Positions 1 to 7,552 are shown, counted from the stretch's first letter. The stretch: 9,572 nt of DNA from Spongiibacteraceae bacterium (GCA_030618505.1 JAUXDF010000088.1:1-9572); one strand, 5' to 3'. Made by a program: numbers and translations. The notes: a model not told the origin generated them from the letters alone.

Positions 1-126
1 GGTTTATCATCCATACTCCCTACAAAACTGGCTTACAATGCTTGCGCACTAGCCACCAACAGGCACACACCATACCGGATCATACTAACAAAAATTCAGC
101 AGACTGTAACGACACTCCATTTCTGG

Positions 127-1554
127 CTAACGAACGCCCTTACCTATCAATATTACCTCAACAGTTTGCACCAAAATCACCAGATCAAGCAGTAAACTGC
201 GATTTTTGATGTAATACAGGTCATATTGCAGTTTCTGTTCGGCATCTTCATCTGAGGCTCCATAAGGATAGCAAAGCTGAGCCCAACCTGTGATGCCGGG
301 CTTGACTCTGTGACGCTCATCAAAATAAGGTATTGTTTCCTTCAGTTGCTCGACAAACTGGGGGCGCTCAGGCCGTGGACCAACAAAACTCATTTCACCG
401 CGCAGTACGTTAAATATCTGGGGTAACTCATCGATGCGGGCATTACGAATAAAATTACCCACTTTGGTTACTCTGCTATCATTTTTTTGAGCCCAAACAG
501 CATTACCATCCTTTTCAGCATCTACGCTCATACTGCGAAATTTGTAAACTTTAAAATCCCGGCCTTTATAACCCACACGCTCCTGGCCATAAATAATGGG
601 CGCTCTAATACCATCTTCCAGCTTAATTGCCAATACGGTTAGCAGCATAAAAGGCCAGGAAAATAACAACAGGATGGCGCTGGCACCAATATCGAAGAAA
701 CGTTCTATGTAGTCTCGGCTAACGCTGTGCTCAAAACCATCGGAAAAAACCAGCCAGCTTGGGTTAAGTGAGCGAGTCTCAATTTTCCCCGCTTCACGCT
801 CGATGAAATCATGCACTTCAGTTACCGCTATACCGCTCAGTTTACAATCCAGTAATTCTTCCAGCGGGAAACCTTTAGTTTTGTCAATACGGCGGCGCTC
901 ATCAACGGCAACAACGATTTCTTCAACATCGTGTTGCAGGGCAAACTGCAACAATGAAGAATGAATATCGACCACCAAGGCCTCATCAACTTGTCGCTCC
1001 TCCTCCGAGGAAGGGGAAAAACCACAAATAACAAACCGCTCTTGGGCATTATTATCGATAATACCCTGTAATTTTTTCGCCTGATGCCCTGCACCAACAA
1101 CCAGTATTCGGCGTTTTAACAGATCATCACTAATTGATTGGTAGAACCCTACCCTCAACAGCGTTACCAACAGCAAACCAATCACACTGGATAAAGCCAG
1201 AATCCCCCGCCCTAAATAGACTTCAAAAGAAGGTATAATATAGAAAAATACTGAAAGTACGATCCCCCCTAGCAGGAAGAAGCTGACGACAGTCCGCAGG
1301 GTCATACCAACAAGTCCCTCTCGAAATCGCGACTGATACACGCCCATTGCCACCATACTGACAGTCATAACCAGAGCAAAGAAAAGTGCTCGTGGAAACA
1401 ACAACGCCAGATTATCAACCACCCCTTCCGGAACATTATAAAAACGAAGATAGGTGCCAAGATATACCGCAGCAACCAACAGGCAGTATTCTATGCAAGC
1501 CAATAAAATATGATGAATATTGACATAATGTTTAAATATTCGAATATGATTCAC
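127..1554 (-). CDS. Undecaprenyl-phosphate sugar transferase, EpsB/PEP-CTERM-associated type (TIGR03013-like)
   Basis: This inner-membrane phosphoglycosyl transferase probably starts exopolysaccharide repeat-unit assembly by moving a sugar-1-phosphate from a UDP-sugar to undecaprenyl phosphate. The 475-residue protein has four hydrophobic N-terminal segments (about 15-39, 50-73, 86-110 and 115-139). A Rossmann-like CoA-binding-type domain follows, beginning near 149 with ILVVGAG. The C-terminal half is a bacterial sugar transferase domain: a re-entrant hydrophobic segment near 287-311 containing S-W-P (299-301), a KVYKFRSM motif near 335-342, the catalytic Asp-Glu pair D375/E376 in ARIDELPQ, then SFVGPRPERP. 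Length and architecture match the polytopic family often found with exosortase/PEP-CTERM polysaccharide loci; that link is from family knowledge and no exosortase is visible here. The start is GTG, supported by a well-placed AGGA. It is transcribed divergently from tviB. The sugar transferred cannot be told from sequence. Confidence 0.9.
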   Translation of the reverse strand: MNHIRIFKHYVNIHHILLACIEYCLLVAAVYLGTYLRFYNVPEGVVDNLALLFPRALFFALVMTVSMVAMGVYQSRFREGLVGMTLRTVVSFFLLGGIVLSVFFYIIPSFEVYLGRGILALSSVIGLLLVTLLRVGFYQSISDDLLKRRILVVGAGHQAKKLQGIIDNNAQERFVICGFSPSSEEERQVDEALVVDIHSSLLQFALQHDVEEIVVAVDERRRIDKTKGFPLEELLDCKLSGIAVTEVHDFIEREAGKIETRSLNPSWLVFSDGFEHSVSRDYIERFFDIGASAILLLFSWPFMLLTVLAIKLEDGIRAPIIYGQERVGYKGRDFKVYKFRSMSVDAEKDGNAVWAQKNDSRVTKVGNFIRNARIDELPQIFNVLRGEMSFVGPRPERPQFVEQLKETIPYFDERHRVKPGITGWAQLCYPYGASDEDAEQKLQYDLYYIKNRSLLLDLVILVQTVEVILIGKGVR

Positions 1555-1925
1555 AGTACATCCTATGTCTGTTCAAACTGAAGAAAAAGCAGAGCTAAAT
1601 ACGTGGAGTGACACTACACTCTTTTCTCGGAAAGAAACGAACACGTGGTCTAAACTGTCTATTTTAGCAATGCTTATGCAGTCACACTAGCGTTCATCCG
1701 AGGTATTTTTAAAGAACCATCAAATATACGAGGTTTAAACCGGAAAATGGACAACGATTATTGTTTTATGGCTCATTTACGCTCTCGCTGACACTTTTCA
1801 CCATCCAGCAGCAGACCCACAGCCATTAATCGGTAATAATATCCTGCTTAGTAAATGCGACTGCGAGAAAACACCTAATTTATACCGCCGCCTAAACCAT
1901 CGGCACCTCAAAGGGAACAGAAATA
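1555..1925. other. 371-bp divergent intergenic region with candidate control sites
   Basis: This region separates the starts of the sugar transferase gene (minus) and tviB (plus), so it should carry both promoters. Seen directly: a perfect 10-bp palindrome GGTTTAAACC at 1732-1741; the hexamer CGAGGT repeated at 1699-1704 and 1729-1734, 30 bp apart; and on the minus strand an extended -10-like TGCTAAAAT at 1661-1669 without a good -35. For tviB, an AGGGA-type ribosome binding site lies just before the ATG (within 1911-1920), but no convincing -35/-10 pair was found. No supported gene, RNA or ops/JUMPstart element was seen. Any regulatory role is inference. Confidence 0.35.
1561..1564 (-). promoter_or_regulatory. 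Ribosome binding site (AGGA) fixing a GTG start
   Basis: On the minus strand an AGGA lies six nucleotides before the GTG at 1554-1552. No in-frame ATG with a comparable site is seen nearby, so GTG is the most likely start of the sugar transferase gene. An ATG overlapping this site is out of frame and stops after a few codons. Confidence 0.55.
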
Positions 1926-3209
1926 ATGGCCGCACCAAGCTTAGCCAAAACAAAAATCGCCGTGATTGGACAGGGGTATGTTGGTCTACCTTTAGCCGTG
2001 GAGTTTGGAAAGAAATTTCCCTGTCTGGGTTTTGACATCAATCACGAGCGCATTCAGGAGCTAAAAGATGGCCGCGACAACACTCGGGAAATCACCTCGG
2101 ATGAGTTAAGGGAAGCAAGCCAACTCTCCTTTAGCGCGGACACTAAGGACATTGCCTTATGCAATGTTTACATAGTCACCGTCCCCACACCAATTGACGA
2201 ACATCAACGCCCCGACCTCTCTCCCTTAATCGGTGCCAGCCGTATGCTGGGAAAGATCCTTAAAAAGGGGGATGTCGTTATTTATGAGTCTACCGTCTAC
2301 CCTGGTGCAACCGAGGAAGTCTGTATACCCTTGCTCGAGGTGCATTCCGGCCTTAGCTATAATCAAGACTTTTATGCCGGTTACAGCCCCGAGCGAATCA
2401 ACCCGGGCGATAAACTGCACAGGGTGAGCAATATCGTAAAGGTAACCTCGGGTTCTACGCCCGAAATTGCCGAGTTTGTTGATGAACTCTATTGTAGCAT
2501 CGTTACCGTTGGCACCCATAAAGCCAGCAGTATTCGTGTTGCAGAAGCAGCCAAAGTCATTGAAAACACTCAGCGTGATATTAATATCGCCTTGATTAAC
2601 GAGCTGGCAATCATTTTTAATAAACTCGAAATCGATACTCTGGAAGTATTGGAGGCGGCGGGCAGCAAGTGGAATTTTCTGCCGTTTCGCCCGGGACTGG
2701 TGGGCGGGCACTGTATTAGCGTTGACCCCTACTACTTAACCCACAAAGCACAGGAAATTGGTTACCACCCCGAAGTGATTCTGGCGGGGCGGCGCATCAA
2801 CGATGGCATGGGTACTTATGTTACCGAAAGCGTGGTGAAGATGATGACCCAAAACCGGGTGCATGTGGTGGATGCCAATATTCTGATTATGGGGCTTGCC
2901 TTTAAGGAGAATTGCCCTGACCTGCGTAATACCCGTGTTGTGGATATTATTGATGAGCTGGCAAGTTATCATGTCAATGTTGATATTTATGACCCCTGGG
3001 TAGATAGTGATGAAGCTAAACAGGCCTATGGTTATGATTTACTAGAACAACCACAAGCAGGGCATTACGATGCTATTATTATCACCGTTGCCCATACTGA
3101 ATTTAAACAGCTGGGTGCTGAAGGCATACGAGCTTTGGGCAAACCAAAGCATATCCTTTATGATGTGAAGCATATTCTGCCCAAAGATGCAGTAGATGGC
3201 AGGCTGTAG
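1926..3209 (+). CDS. tviB: UDP-N-acetyl-D-glucosamine/galactosamine 6-dehydrogenase, TviB/WbpA type
   Basis: This cytosolic NAD-dependent enzyme oxidises C6 of a UDP-N-acetylhexosamine in two steps to the uronic acid (UDP-GlcNAcA or UDP-GalNAcA). The 427-residue protein opens with the NAD-binding motif G15-Q-G17-Y-V-G20, followed by the family blocks VTVPTPID, ESTVYPGATEE and GYSPERINPGD. The central helix contains AAKVIENTQRDINIALINEL. The catalytic cysteine is Cys263 in GGHCISVDPYYL, and the C-terminal UDP-binding domain carries the LAFKENCPDLRNT motif. Length and motif set match Salmonella TviB closely from memory (about 425 residues), including an ending in Arg-Leu; TviB and WbpA are hard to separate without alignment. 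The stop codon TAG (3207-3209) lies inside the first bases of a palindromic repeat. GlcNAc versus GalNAc preference is not readable from sequence. Confidence 0.93.
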   Translation: MAAPSLAKTKIAVIGQGYVGLPLAVEFGKKFPCLGFDINHERIQELKDGRDNTREITSDELREASQLSFSADTKDIALCNVYIVTVPTPIDEHQRPDLSPLIGASRMLGKILKKGDVVIYESTVYPGATEEVCIPLLEVHSGLSYNQDFYAGYSPERINPGDKLHRVSNIVKVTSGSTPEIAEFVDELYCSIVTVGTHKASSIRVAEAAKVIENTQRDINIALINELAIIFNKLEIDTLEVLEAAGSKWNFLPFRPGLVGGHCISVDPYYLTHKAQEIGYHPEVILAGRRINDGMGTYVTESVVKMMTQNRVHVVDANILIMGLAFKENCPDLRNTRVVDIIDELASYHVNVDIYDPWVDSDEAKQAYGYDLLEQPQAGHYDAIIITVAHTEFKQLGAEGIRALGKPKHILYDVKHILPKDAVDGRL

Positions 3210-3272
3210 GGTGCGGCTTCCGCACCATGGGTATTTAATTTTAAGCGCATTGGTGCGGGGGCCGCACCCTAC
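3206..3272. repeat. GTAG-bounded palindromic repeat R1 (short subtype, 67 bp)
   Basis: The element begins GTAGGGTGCGGC and ends with its exact complement GCCGCACCCTAC. It can fold as two hairpins, each GGTGCGG/CCGCACC: 3210-3216 with 3220-3226 (loop CTT), and 3252-3258 with 3262-3268 (loop GGG). Alternatively the two 22-nt outer arms pair with each other, with only two C-to-T differences that remain G-U pairs in RNA. Between them lies a 25-nt AT-rich centre. This is the design of a REP doublet (BIME-like) or a small MITE, and GTAG at the foot is typical of REP elements mobilised by RAYT transposases (family knowledge). It provides the stop codon of tviB. It has no T tract, so it is not a classic intrinsic terminator, though it may block or stabilise mRNA ends. 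Confidence 0.85.
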
Positions 3273-3335
3273 GAGGGCGGTTTCTTGCATCCTTAAATGA
3301 GCACGGTGCTTAAACTGTTCAGGAGCAATAGGCAT

Positions 3336-3410
3336 ATGAACTTAAAAGAAATTGAAGCCGAGATTTTCCGTTTACCATTTTGTACTGTAGAAAGACGATC
3401 ACAACGGTAG
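3336..3410 (+). pseudogene. Possible antitoxin gene stump (addiction-module component N-terminus)
   Basis: A 24-codon reading frame starts with ATG at 3336 behind a good AGGAG ribosome binding site (3321-3325 region). Its first 14 residues (MNLKEIEAEIFRLP) resemble, from memory, the start of small addiction-module antitoxins of the unstable-antitoxin family (PF09720/TIGR02574 type), which usually continue with an E-R-A-x-L-A-E-x-L-like stretch for a total of about 70-80 residues. Here the similarity ends at the Leu-Pro, and the frame stops at a TAG contributed by repeat R2. I read it as the remnant of an antitoxin gene cut short by rearrangement; no toxin gene lies beside it. The match is short, so a chance ORF or an unrelated small peptide remains possible. 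Confidence 0.35.
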
Positions 3411-3472
3411 GGTGCGGCCTCCGCACCATGGGTATTTGATTTAAGTGCATTGGTGCGGGGGCCGCACCCTAC
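3407..3472. repeat. GTAG-bounded palindromic repeat R2 (short subtype, 66 bp)
   Basis: R2 is a near-identical copy of R1 in the same orientation, differing by three substitutions and one single-base gap. The hairpins are GGTGCGG 3411-3417 with CCGCACC 3421-3427, and 3452-3458 with 3462-3468. The outer 22-nt arms pair with a single C-to-T difference, which is still a G-U pair in RNA. Its leading GTAG supplies the stop codon of the small frame at 3336-3410. R1 and R2 bracket 134 bp that hold the antitoxin-like stump. The right end is 36 bp before the epimerase start, so the structure would sit in the leader of any tviB read-through transcript. Confidence 0.85.
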
Positions 3473-3508
3473 GGGCATATAACAACCAAATAGGACAAGA
3501 GCTTAAAC

Positions 3509-4516
3509 ATGAAAGTACTTATTACCGGCACAGCAGGCTTTATCGGCTCAACACTCGCCCGACGATTACTGGCGCGAGGAGATGAGATAGTCGGGGTTGA
3601 TAACCTGAATGACTATTATGACGTGCAGCTAAAAAAGGATCGCCTGGCCCGCTTACAAGCCCATGACAACTTCACCGATGTCCGCCTGTCGATTGAAGAT
3701 CGCGAGGGAATGGAGGCATTATTTAAAAAACACCAACCACAAAAGGTGGTTAACCTTGCAGCTCAAGCAGGTGTTCGTTATTCGCTGGAGAATCCCCACG
3801 CTTATATTGACGCGAACATAGTTGGTTTTACCAATGTTCTGGAAGGTTGTCGGCACAATGAGGTCGAACACCTGGTCTACGCCTCAAGCAGCTCGGTGTA
3901 TGGCGCCAACACCAATATGCCTTTTTCGGTGCATAATAATGTGGACCACCCGGTCAGTCTGTATGCCGCCTCGAAAAAGGCCAATGAGTTGATGGCACAC
4001 ACCTACAGCCATCTCTTTCGCCTCCCTACTACCGGCCTGCGCTTTTTTACCGTTTATGGCCCTTGGGGCAGGCCAGATATGGCGCTGTTTATTTTTACCC
4101 GCAAGATTCTCGCCGGTGAGCCCATTGATGTTTTTAATTATGGCAACCACCGTCGCGACTTTACCTATATTGATGATATCGTTGAGGGGGTAGTTCGTAC
4201 CCTGGATCATACAGCACCGGAAAACGAACAGTGGAGTGGCGATCAACCAGACCCTGCCACCAGCCTGGCGCCGTATCGCATTTATAATATCGGCAGTAAT
4301 CGCCCCGTTGAGCTGCTGCGTTATATCGAAGTGCTCGAAGAATGCCTGGGCAAAAAAGCGCAGAAGAATTTACTGCCTCTACAACTTGGTGATGTACCTG
4401 ACACCTATGCGGATGTAGACGCCTTGGTGGAGGATGTTGATTACAAACCCACGACTACCGTGGAAGAAGGGATTGCCAATTTTGTCGAGTGGTATCGCGA
4501 TTATTATCAGCTTTAA
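3509..4516 (+). CDS. UDP-glucuronate 4-epimerase-type NAD-dependent epimerase (LspL/CapI family)
   Basis: This cytosolic short-chain dehydrogenase-type epimerase most likely interconverts UDP-glucuronate and UDP-galacturonate through NAD-bound C4 oxidation and reduction. The 335-residue protein begins with the Rossmann motif G7-T-A-G10-F-I-G13. It then has NLAAQAGVRYSLENP, the serine run S126-S129 after YA, and the catalytic pair Tyr152/Lys156 in SLYAASKKANE. The later block FFTVYGPWGRPDMALF is characteristic of glucuronate epimerases and unlike the TviC/WbpP N-acetylhexosamine epimerases I recall. Length is normal for the family. It lies 299 bp after tviB with two strong palindromes between them, so tight co-transcription is uncertain; pgi follows after 66 bp with its own promoter. 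The ribosome binding site is weak (AGGA about 12 nt upstream). Given the TviB neighbour, action on N-acetylated uronates is an alternative. Confidence 0.88.
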   Translation: MKVLITGTAGFIGSTLARRLLARGDEIVGVDNLNDYYDVQLKKDRLARLQAHDNFTDVRLSIEDREGMEALFKKHQPQKVVNLAAQAGVRYSLENPHAYIDANIVGFTNVLEGCRHNEVEHLVYASSSSVYGANTNMPFSVHNNVDHPVSLYAASKKANELMAHTYSHLFRLPTTGLRFFTVYGPWGRPDMALFIFTRKILAGEPIDVFNYGNHRRDFTYIDDIVEGVVRTLDHTAPENEQWSGDQPDPATSLAPYRIYNIGSNRPVELLRYIEVLEECLGKKAQKNLLPLQLGDVPDTYADVDALVEDVDYKPTTTVEEGIANFVEWYRDYYQL

Positions 4517-4537
4517 CACCATAGCAACATCACAAGA

Positions 4538-4565
4538 TTTACACCGTAGGTTGGGATAATATAAT
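4538..4565 (+). promoter_or_regulatory. Sigma70-type promoter for pgi
   Basis: TTTACA (4538-4543; five of six to consensus) and a perfect TATAAT (4560-4565) are separated by 16 bp, in the 66-bp gap between the epimerase and pgi genes. Start of transcription would be expected near 4572, leaving a leader of only about 11 nt before the pgi ATG at 4583. That leader lacks a clear Shine-Dalgarno; the AAGG at 4566-4569 would fall upstream of it. The match is good, but use of the promoter is inferred. Confidence 0.5.
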
Positions 4566-4582
4566 AAGGTAAGCTGAATATC

Positions 4583-6202
4583 ATGGAGCACTTAACACAA
4601 CTGCAAGCCTTGCTCGAAAAAACCAGTATCGCGCAATTGTTTGAACAATCCCCCCAACGAGCAGAGCAATTTTCCTGCACAGCGGCGGATTTGTTTCTCG
4701 ATTACTCCAAAAACAGGCTTGATCAGCCGGCCATCGATGCACTACTTGAGCTGGCTGACAGCAAAAACCTGCCGCGCTGGATTAAAGATCTTTTTGAAGG
4801 GGCACAGCTCAATCACACTGAGCAAAGAGCAGCCTTACACACGCTGTTACGCTGCCCTCCCCAATACAGCCCCCTTCCAGAACTGGCAAAAAAACACCAG
4901 CAAGTACAAGCAGCGCTAGAGCAAATGTCGGAATTTGTTGGCCGCCTGCACCAGGGTGAACATCGAGGTTTTTCCAGGCAGCCGATTAAAACCATTATCA
5001 ATCTTGGCATTGGCGGCTCCGATCTGGGCCCGGCAATGGTGGTTGAGGCACTTCGGCCCTATCATCATCCAAATATTGATTGCCATTTTATATCCAATGT
5101 GGATCCTGCTCATCTGCAGCAGGTATTACAGCAAGCCCAAGCTGAAACAACCCTATTTATTATTTCATCAAAATCCTTTGGCACACAGGAAACGCTGGCG
5201 AATGCAAGAGCGGCAAAAACCTGGCTTGAACAGGCAGGCTGTACTGAAAAGTTTCTCGCTCAACATTTTGTCGCAGTTACCGCCAATACGGATAAAGCGC
5301 TTAAATTTGGTATAACAAAGGCGAATATTTTCCCTCTCTGGGACTGGGTCGGCGGGCGTTTCTCTCTTTGGTCAGCGATCGGTTTACCCATTGCGCTGTC
5401 CACCAGCATGGAGTGCTTTGTTGATCTATTGGCTGGTGGCCATGAGATGGATCAGCACTTTAAAAACAGCCCTTTTAGCGAGAATATGCCCGTCATTCTG
5501 GCTTTGCTTGCTTACTGGCATAGCAGCGTTGAGGATCATCGCTCACAGGCGATACTGCCCTATGATCAATCCTTAAGCTTGTTCCCCAACTACCTTCAAC
5601 AGCTGGAGATGGAAAGTAACGGTAAATCAGTTCACCGCGATGGCAGCCCCCTTGAAAACAAAAGCTGCCCTGTCATTTGGGGAAGTGTTGGCACCAATAG
5701 CCAGCACTCCTTCCACCAGCTTTTGCATCAGGGAACACAGACGGTTCCCGCTGATTTCATTCTTCCCCTGCAAAGTCATTATGATAAAGAACAGCATAAG
5801 TTACTCGCGGCCAATTGCTTTGCACAAAGCCGGGCATTAATGCTGGGAAAAGACCAGCAAGCAGCAATTGCTGAACTGCTAGAGCAGGGTTTAACAAACG
5901 ATGAGGCTGCGCGACTAGCACCTCACAAAATAATGCCGGGCAACCGACCCAGCAATACCATCACCATGACAAAGTTAAGCGCAAAAACACTAGGTGCCTT
6001 GATTGCGCTTTATGAACACAAGGTGTTTGTGCAAAGTGTGTTGTGGGATGTCAATCCCTTTGATCAATGGGGAGTCGAGCTAGGCAAGCAGCTCTGTGAT
6101 GAAATTGCACCTGCCTTATCCAGCCAATCAGCCGGCCAGGGCAAGGGGCATTTTGACTCATCAACCGAGCAGCTTATTCAGCTTTATCAGCAATGTCAGT
6201 AA
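4583..6202 (+). CDS. pgi: Glucose-6-phosphate isomerase
   Basis: This cytosolic enzyme interconverts glucose-6-phosphate and fructose-6-phosphate, linking glycolysis and gluconeogenesis to sugar-nucleotide synthesis. The 539-residue protein spans the full family length (E. coli about 549). It carries the sugar isomerase blocks NIGIGGSDLGP, DWVGGRFSLWSAIGL and GVELGKQL. The catalytic residues align with the E. coli set: Glu344 in MESNGK, His375 in GTNSQHSF and Lys502 in ELGKQ. The spacing (31 and 127 residues) is close to that in E. coli Pgi (31 and 129). A sigma70-like promoter precedes it, and the beta-barrel gene follows 33 bp later, suggesting co-transcription. Placement among sugar-nucleotide genes parallels gpi in Acinetobacter capsule loci and suggests a dedicated precursor role, although it may also be the housekeeping copy. 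Confidence 0.97.
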   Translation: MEHLTQLQALLEKTSIAQLFEQSPQRAEQFSCTAADLFLDYSKNRLDQPAIDALLELADSKNLPRWIKDLFEGAQLNHTEQRAALHTLLRCPPQYSPLPELAKKHQQVQAALEQMSEFVGRLHQGEHRGFSRQPIKTIINLGIGGSDLGPAMVVEALRPYHHPNIDCHFISNVDPAHLQQVLQQAQAETTLFIISSKSFGTQETLANARAAKTWLEQAGCTEKFLAQHFVAVTANTDKALKFGITKANIFPLWDWVGGRFSLWSAIGLPIALSTSMECFVDLLAGGHEMDQHFKNSPFSENMPVILALLAYWHSSVEDHRSQAILPYDQSLSLFPNYLQQLEMESNGKSVHRDGSPLENKSCPVIWGSVGTNSQHSFHQLLHQGTQTVPADFILPLQSHYDKEQHKLLAANCFAQSRALMLGKDQQAAIAELLEQGLTNDEAARLAPHKIMPGNRPSNTITMTKLSAKTLGALIALYEHKVFVQSVLWDVNPFDQWGVELGKQLCDEIAPALSSQSAGQGKGHFDSSTEQLIQLYQQCQ

Positions 6203-6235
6203 ACACCGACGGCCCTCAATAATCAGCAGGATTTC

Positions 6236-7549
6236 ATGAAAAACTTTAACACCACAAACCTTCCAGGAACGCCCTTGCTGTGGTTTATTTCATGGCTGGC
6301 ACTGCTGGTCATGAATACATCATCACTGCACGCACTGGAAACCGATATTTCCGTAGGTGCTGCAACCGAGTACAGCTCCAATGCATTCAGAACCAATCAA
6401 AACCAGGGATCAGAAACTGAACGCTCTGCCATCTTGCACTTTGGCTTAACCGAGGACAGTTCAGATATTACCGCGCATATGAACTACTCAGCGGAAAGAC
6501 AACATTATGTGCAAGAGAAATTCGACAAGCGCACAGCGATAAATGGCCGAGCAGATATCGAATGGCGAGTGATGCCTCAACGCCTCTCGCTGCTTATTGA
6601 TCATGATATTCGCGATACAACAACCGATAGCAGCAGACCCGACACCCCTGATAATCGAGATAAACAAGCGGTAACCGGCATTGGAGCTCAACTGCAGGCC
6701 AACCCCTCTAAGGTAGATAATCTGTCGTTGCTCATGCGCGGTAGCAGTGTCCACTTCGACAAGTTTTCTGGTAACGACAATCGGCGTAAACAAGCGACCT
6801 TAAACTGGCGGCATTTATTATCCTCCACCCGAAGTGTTTATCTGGGCTCGAGTTATGTTGATGTCGATTACAACGAACCCGATATCACCGATTTTGAGTA
6901 TCAATCCATTTATATCGGCTTTGATGCCCAACTGGGAAAGAGCTCTTTAGCGCTGCGCATCGGAGACACGATCATTAATCGCGAGGGAGAAGAGAATATT
7001 GATGGCAACACCGCCCGCCTTACCTGGAGCCAAACACCTGGCGCCAGTCCGCTTCAGTGGAGCGTGTATTATGGTGAGGAACTGACTGACAGTTCCATCG
7101 GCCTGATTGGCGATGGCATGCTGCCCCCGGATACGGGCTCTGGTAATAATATTGAAGAAGTCGATATTCTGACGATCAAGCTGGCCGGGGCAGATTTTTC
7201 TTACCGTTTTGCGCCAATTCGTAGTCAGGCGAATTTACGCTTATATTGGCATGATGAAGATTATGAGGAACTGCTACGCGACGAAGTGCAAAAGCGCGCT
7301 AACCTTTCGTTTAATAGAGACTTTACCCAAAAATTTAATGCCGGCCTTTATCTTGAATATGACAACATAGAGTTTCTCACTGACGATACCGAGCACGAAG
7401 ACTATACCTTTGGATTTCGTGGTAGCTATGCACTGGCACGGCAACTGAATTTATCGGGGGATATCCATCATACCAAGCGTAACCACACCATCACCAGTAA
7501 GGACTATGAGGACGGCGTGGTTAGTCTGAGGCTGATGTATACCTTTTGA
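6236..7549 (+). CDS. Exported outer-membrane beta-barrel protein, polysaccharide-locus type (BBP2/PEP-CTERM-associated-like)
   Basis: The 437-residue product starts with a probable Sec signal peptide: a weakly charged N-terminus, a hydrophobic core at about 14-26 and a likely cleavage site after Ala33 (LHA/LE). The mature part is built of alternating polar and hydrophobic strands separated by acidic turns, and it ends in VSLRLMYTF with a terminal phenylalanine, the usual signal for BAM-mediated insertion. This fits an outer-membrane barrel such as the putative beta-barrel porin 2 or PEP-CTERM-associated outer-membrane families found in exopolysaccharide loci; I recognise the class but not a named orthologue. 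It lies 33 bp after pgi behind a good AGGA ribosome binding site, and its end meets the convergent manB across repeat R3. A role in secreting or anchoring the polysaccharide is inferred from context only. Confidence 0.75.
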   Translation: MKNFNTTNLPGTPLLWFISWLALLVMNTSSLHALETDISVGAATEYSSNAFRTNQNQGSETERSAILHFGLTEDSSDITAHMNYSAERQHYVQEKFDKRTAINGRADIEWRVMPQRLSLLIDHDIRDTTTDSSRPDTPDNRDKQAVTGIGAQLQANPSKVDNLSLLMRGSSVHFDKFSGNDNRRKQATLNWRHLLSSTRSVYLGSSYVDVDYNEPDITDFEYQSIYIGFDAQLGKSSLALRIGDTIINREGEENIDGNTARLTWSQTPGASPLQWSVYYGEELTDSSIGLIGDGMLPPDTGSGNNIEEVDILTIKLAGADFSYRFAPIRSQANLRLYWHDEDYEELLRDEVQKRANLSFNRDFTQKFNAGLYLEYDNIEFLTDDTEHEDYTFGFRGSYALARQLNLSGDIHHTKRNHTITSKDYEDGVVSLRLMYTF

Positions 7550-7552
7550 GCC

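Noticed and set aside
17..23. A CCCTAC sequence near the left edge that could be the end of another repeat copy.
   Set aside because: The neighbouring bases do not continue into the GTAGGGTGC arm, and no partner arm is visible.
1565..1690. A 41-codon plus-strand ORF starting ATGTCTGTTC in the divergent intergenic region.
   Set aside because: It has no Shine-Dalgarno, no recognisable motif and an unremarkable composition; most likely a chance frame.
1769..1785. A possible sigma54 promoter (TGGC...GC) upstream of tviB.
   Set aside because: The GG to GC spacing is 9 instead of the required 10 bases and the flanks match poorly.
2226..2711. A 161-residue minus-strand ORF opposite tviB.
   Set aside because: It lies entirely inside a strongly supported gene and its translation has no family features; it is a shadow frame.
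3206..3472. Two near-identical repeats as a minimal CRISPR array.
   Set aside because: They are about 66 bp, strongly palindromic over their whole length and separated by 134 bp, with other diverged copies elsewhere and no cas genes; this is REP/MITE-like.
4935..5315. A 126-residue plus-strand ORF inside pgi.
   Set aside because: It overlaps pgi in another frame, while pgi keeps its full length and its catalytic residues; shadow frame.
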